Assembly (NCBI GenBank): GCA_015490475.1
Contig: WFXT01000149.1
Location: 1 to 5,340, forward strand
DNA length: 5,340 nt
Source of the DNA: Bacteroidota bacterium
GTDB taxonomy: Bacteria > Bacteroidota > Bacteroidia > JAADEI01
Direction of reading: 5' to 3'
Within the stretch, counting starts at the first letter, position 1, and the number at the start of each line of letters is the position of its first letter. The position numbers and the translations under genes are program-made. The notes beneath the pieces were generated by a model. The model made no database searches. It had not been told where the DNA came from and saw only the letters and a list, made by a program, of their open reading frames with translations. Shown here in pieces: positions 4,705 to 5,340 of the stretch.

Positions 4705-5151
4705 ATGAGGAGAATTGTAATGCTGTTAGTTGGGTTAGCAATCTCACTTTCTGCTAATGCTCACATTGCAGGAGTGTATATAACAGGAACTTGTGCGTCT
4801 TGTAAAACAATTAAAGAAGACGGAGCCGTAATGCTTGAAATTAGTTGTGCCTCGGGCAATGGGCTTTGTGCAGTAATTTATTTTAATTTATATGTAGGCT
4901 ATCCGCAAGTAATAGTATATTGCAACACTTGCAGTATGGCAAATTATATGGAAGTGCAAGGATATGACCCGACTCCTTTTGAAAATGTATACTTCAAGTC
5001 CGTATTTGCTAAGGAAATTTTAATAAATCAAGATGGTATTTGGACTACAGTTCCTAAGCCAGATCCAGGCCAAGAACTTAAGCTCTCAAACGTTAGCAAA
5101 ATTAGAATTTGGAATTTTATCATAGATAAAAACTCTTTGTTGACCAAATGA
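4705..5151 (+). CDS. small secreted six-cysteine protein with two CxxC motifs, unknown function
   Basis: The 148-residue product starts with a signal peptide: MRR, a hydrophobic core, and a predicted cleavage after residue 19 (ANA|H). The mature protein has six cysteines at positions 30, 33, 48, 55, 73 and 76, including CASC (30-33) and CNTC (73-76). All lie in the N-terminal half. The C-terminal half has none and reads like a beta-rich domain ending in KIRIWNFIIDKN. Two CxxC motifs 40 residues apart could bind a metal or form disulphides in the periplasm or outside the cell; this is inference. I do not recognise the family. The ATG at 4705 is chosen because the Arg pair gives a proper n-region, although ATG at 4720 is also possible. 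The next secreted protein starts 7 bp after its stop codon, so the two are almost certainly co-transcribed. No clear promoter is seen immediately upstream. Confidence 0.7.
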   Translation: MRRIVMLLVGLAISLSANAHIAGVYITGTCASCKTIKEDGAVMLEISCASGNGLCAVIYFNLYVGYPQVIVYCNTCSMANYMEVQGYDPTPFENVYFKSVFAKEILINQDGIWTTVPKPDPGQELKLSNVSKIRIWNFIIDKNSLLTK

Positions 5152-5158
5152 TAGTGCC

Positions 5159-5340
5159 ATGAAAAAAACAAGAAAACCTATGTGGTTCTTACTGGGGTGG
5201 GTCTTGATTGGGCTCACCCCTTTCCTATCTTTTGGTCAGGACGTCCAACAATTCATAAAAGAAACTATTAAAGCAGTAAATGTATCCTGTGACAAATATA
5301 TCATGATTGTTTTTCCATACTCGCCAGCAAGTTGTCCCAC
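5159..5340 (+). CDS. secreted protein, N-terminal part only, unknown function
   Basis: ATG at 5159 opens a frame that runs off the window after 60 complete codons. The N-terminus is a signal peptide with a basic start (MKKTRK), a hydrophobic core, and a likely cleavage at SFG|QD (after residue 26), the form common in Bacteroidota. The mature start reads DVQQFIKETIKAVNVSC, then DKYIMIVFPYSPASCP, with cysteines at 44 and 59. The strand-like IMIVF followed by a Cys-Pro could be the start of a thioredoxin-like fold, but the second cysteine of such a motif would lie beyond the edge, so this is only a guess. It begins 7 bp after the six-cysteine protein gene. The pair may act on the same exported substrate or form a complex. 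Confidence 0.7.
   Translation, partial: MKKTRKPMWFLLGWVLIGLTPFLSFGQDVQQFIKETIKAVNVSCDKYIMIVFPYSPASCP

Noticed and set aside
4469..4747. Open minus-strand frame of 92 codons covering the hairpin cluster and the start of the gene at 4705
   Set aside because: It overlaps the signal-peptide codons of a well-supported gene on the opposite strand, has no promoter or protein-like pattern, and comes from the same palindromic DNA.

Overview
The window looks like chromosomal DNA of a low-GC member of the Bacteroidota or a close relative; this is inferred, and no taxonomic marker is present. Several start codons lack a Shine-Dalgarno sequence, Bacteroidota-type -7 boxes (TAnnTTTG) sit just upstream of starts, and one signal peptide ends in SFGQD, as is common in that phylum.

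Layout. The left edge holds the 3' part of an RluA-family pseudouridine synthase gene (+ strand, ending at 782). It converges on, and overlaps by 14 bp, a leftward run of four minus-strand genes. In order of transcription from the right these are: an exported outer-membrane beta-barrel-like protein (4062 to 3283), a small monohaem c-type cytochrome (3270 to 2929), a saccharopine/alanine dehydrogenase-like oxidoreductase (2805 to 1585) and a TatD-family hydrolase (1542 to 769). The barrel and cytochrome genes are only 12 bp apart and probably form one unit. The dehydrogenase has its own possible -7 box. TatD lies 42 bp downstream of the dehydrogenase and probably shares its transcript.

From 4063 to 4704 no conventional-size gene is convincing, but the DNA is rich in structure. 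It contains a three-half-site operator candidate over the barrel promoter, two possible rightward -7 boxes, a candidate 43-residue amphipathic small protein (4258-4389), a pair of competing hairpins (4402-4443) and a GC-rich cluster of short perfect hairpins (4511-4641). This is the least explained part of the window.

The right end (4705 to the edge) encodes two secreted proteins in tandem, 7 bp apart. The first is a small six-cysteine protein with two CxxC motifs. The second is cut by the window edge. Neither is recognised.

How the genes work together: the synthase, TatD and dehydrogenase are housekeeping or metabolic genes with no evident shared pathway. The barrel/cytochrome pair suggests an envelope redox function, possibly under a regulator that binds the GTCTAAAT-type sites. 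The two secreted proteins form a separate unit behind the structured intergenic DNA.
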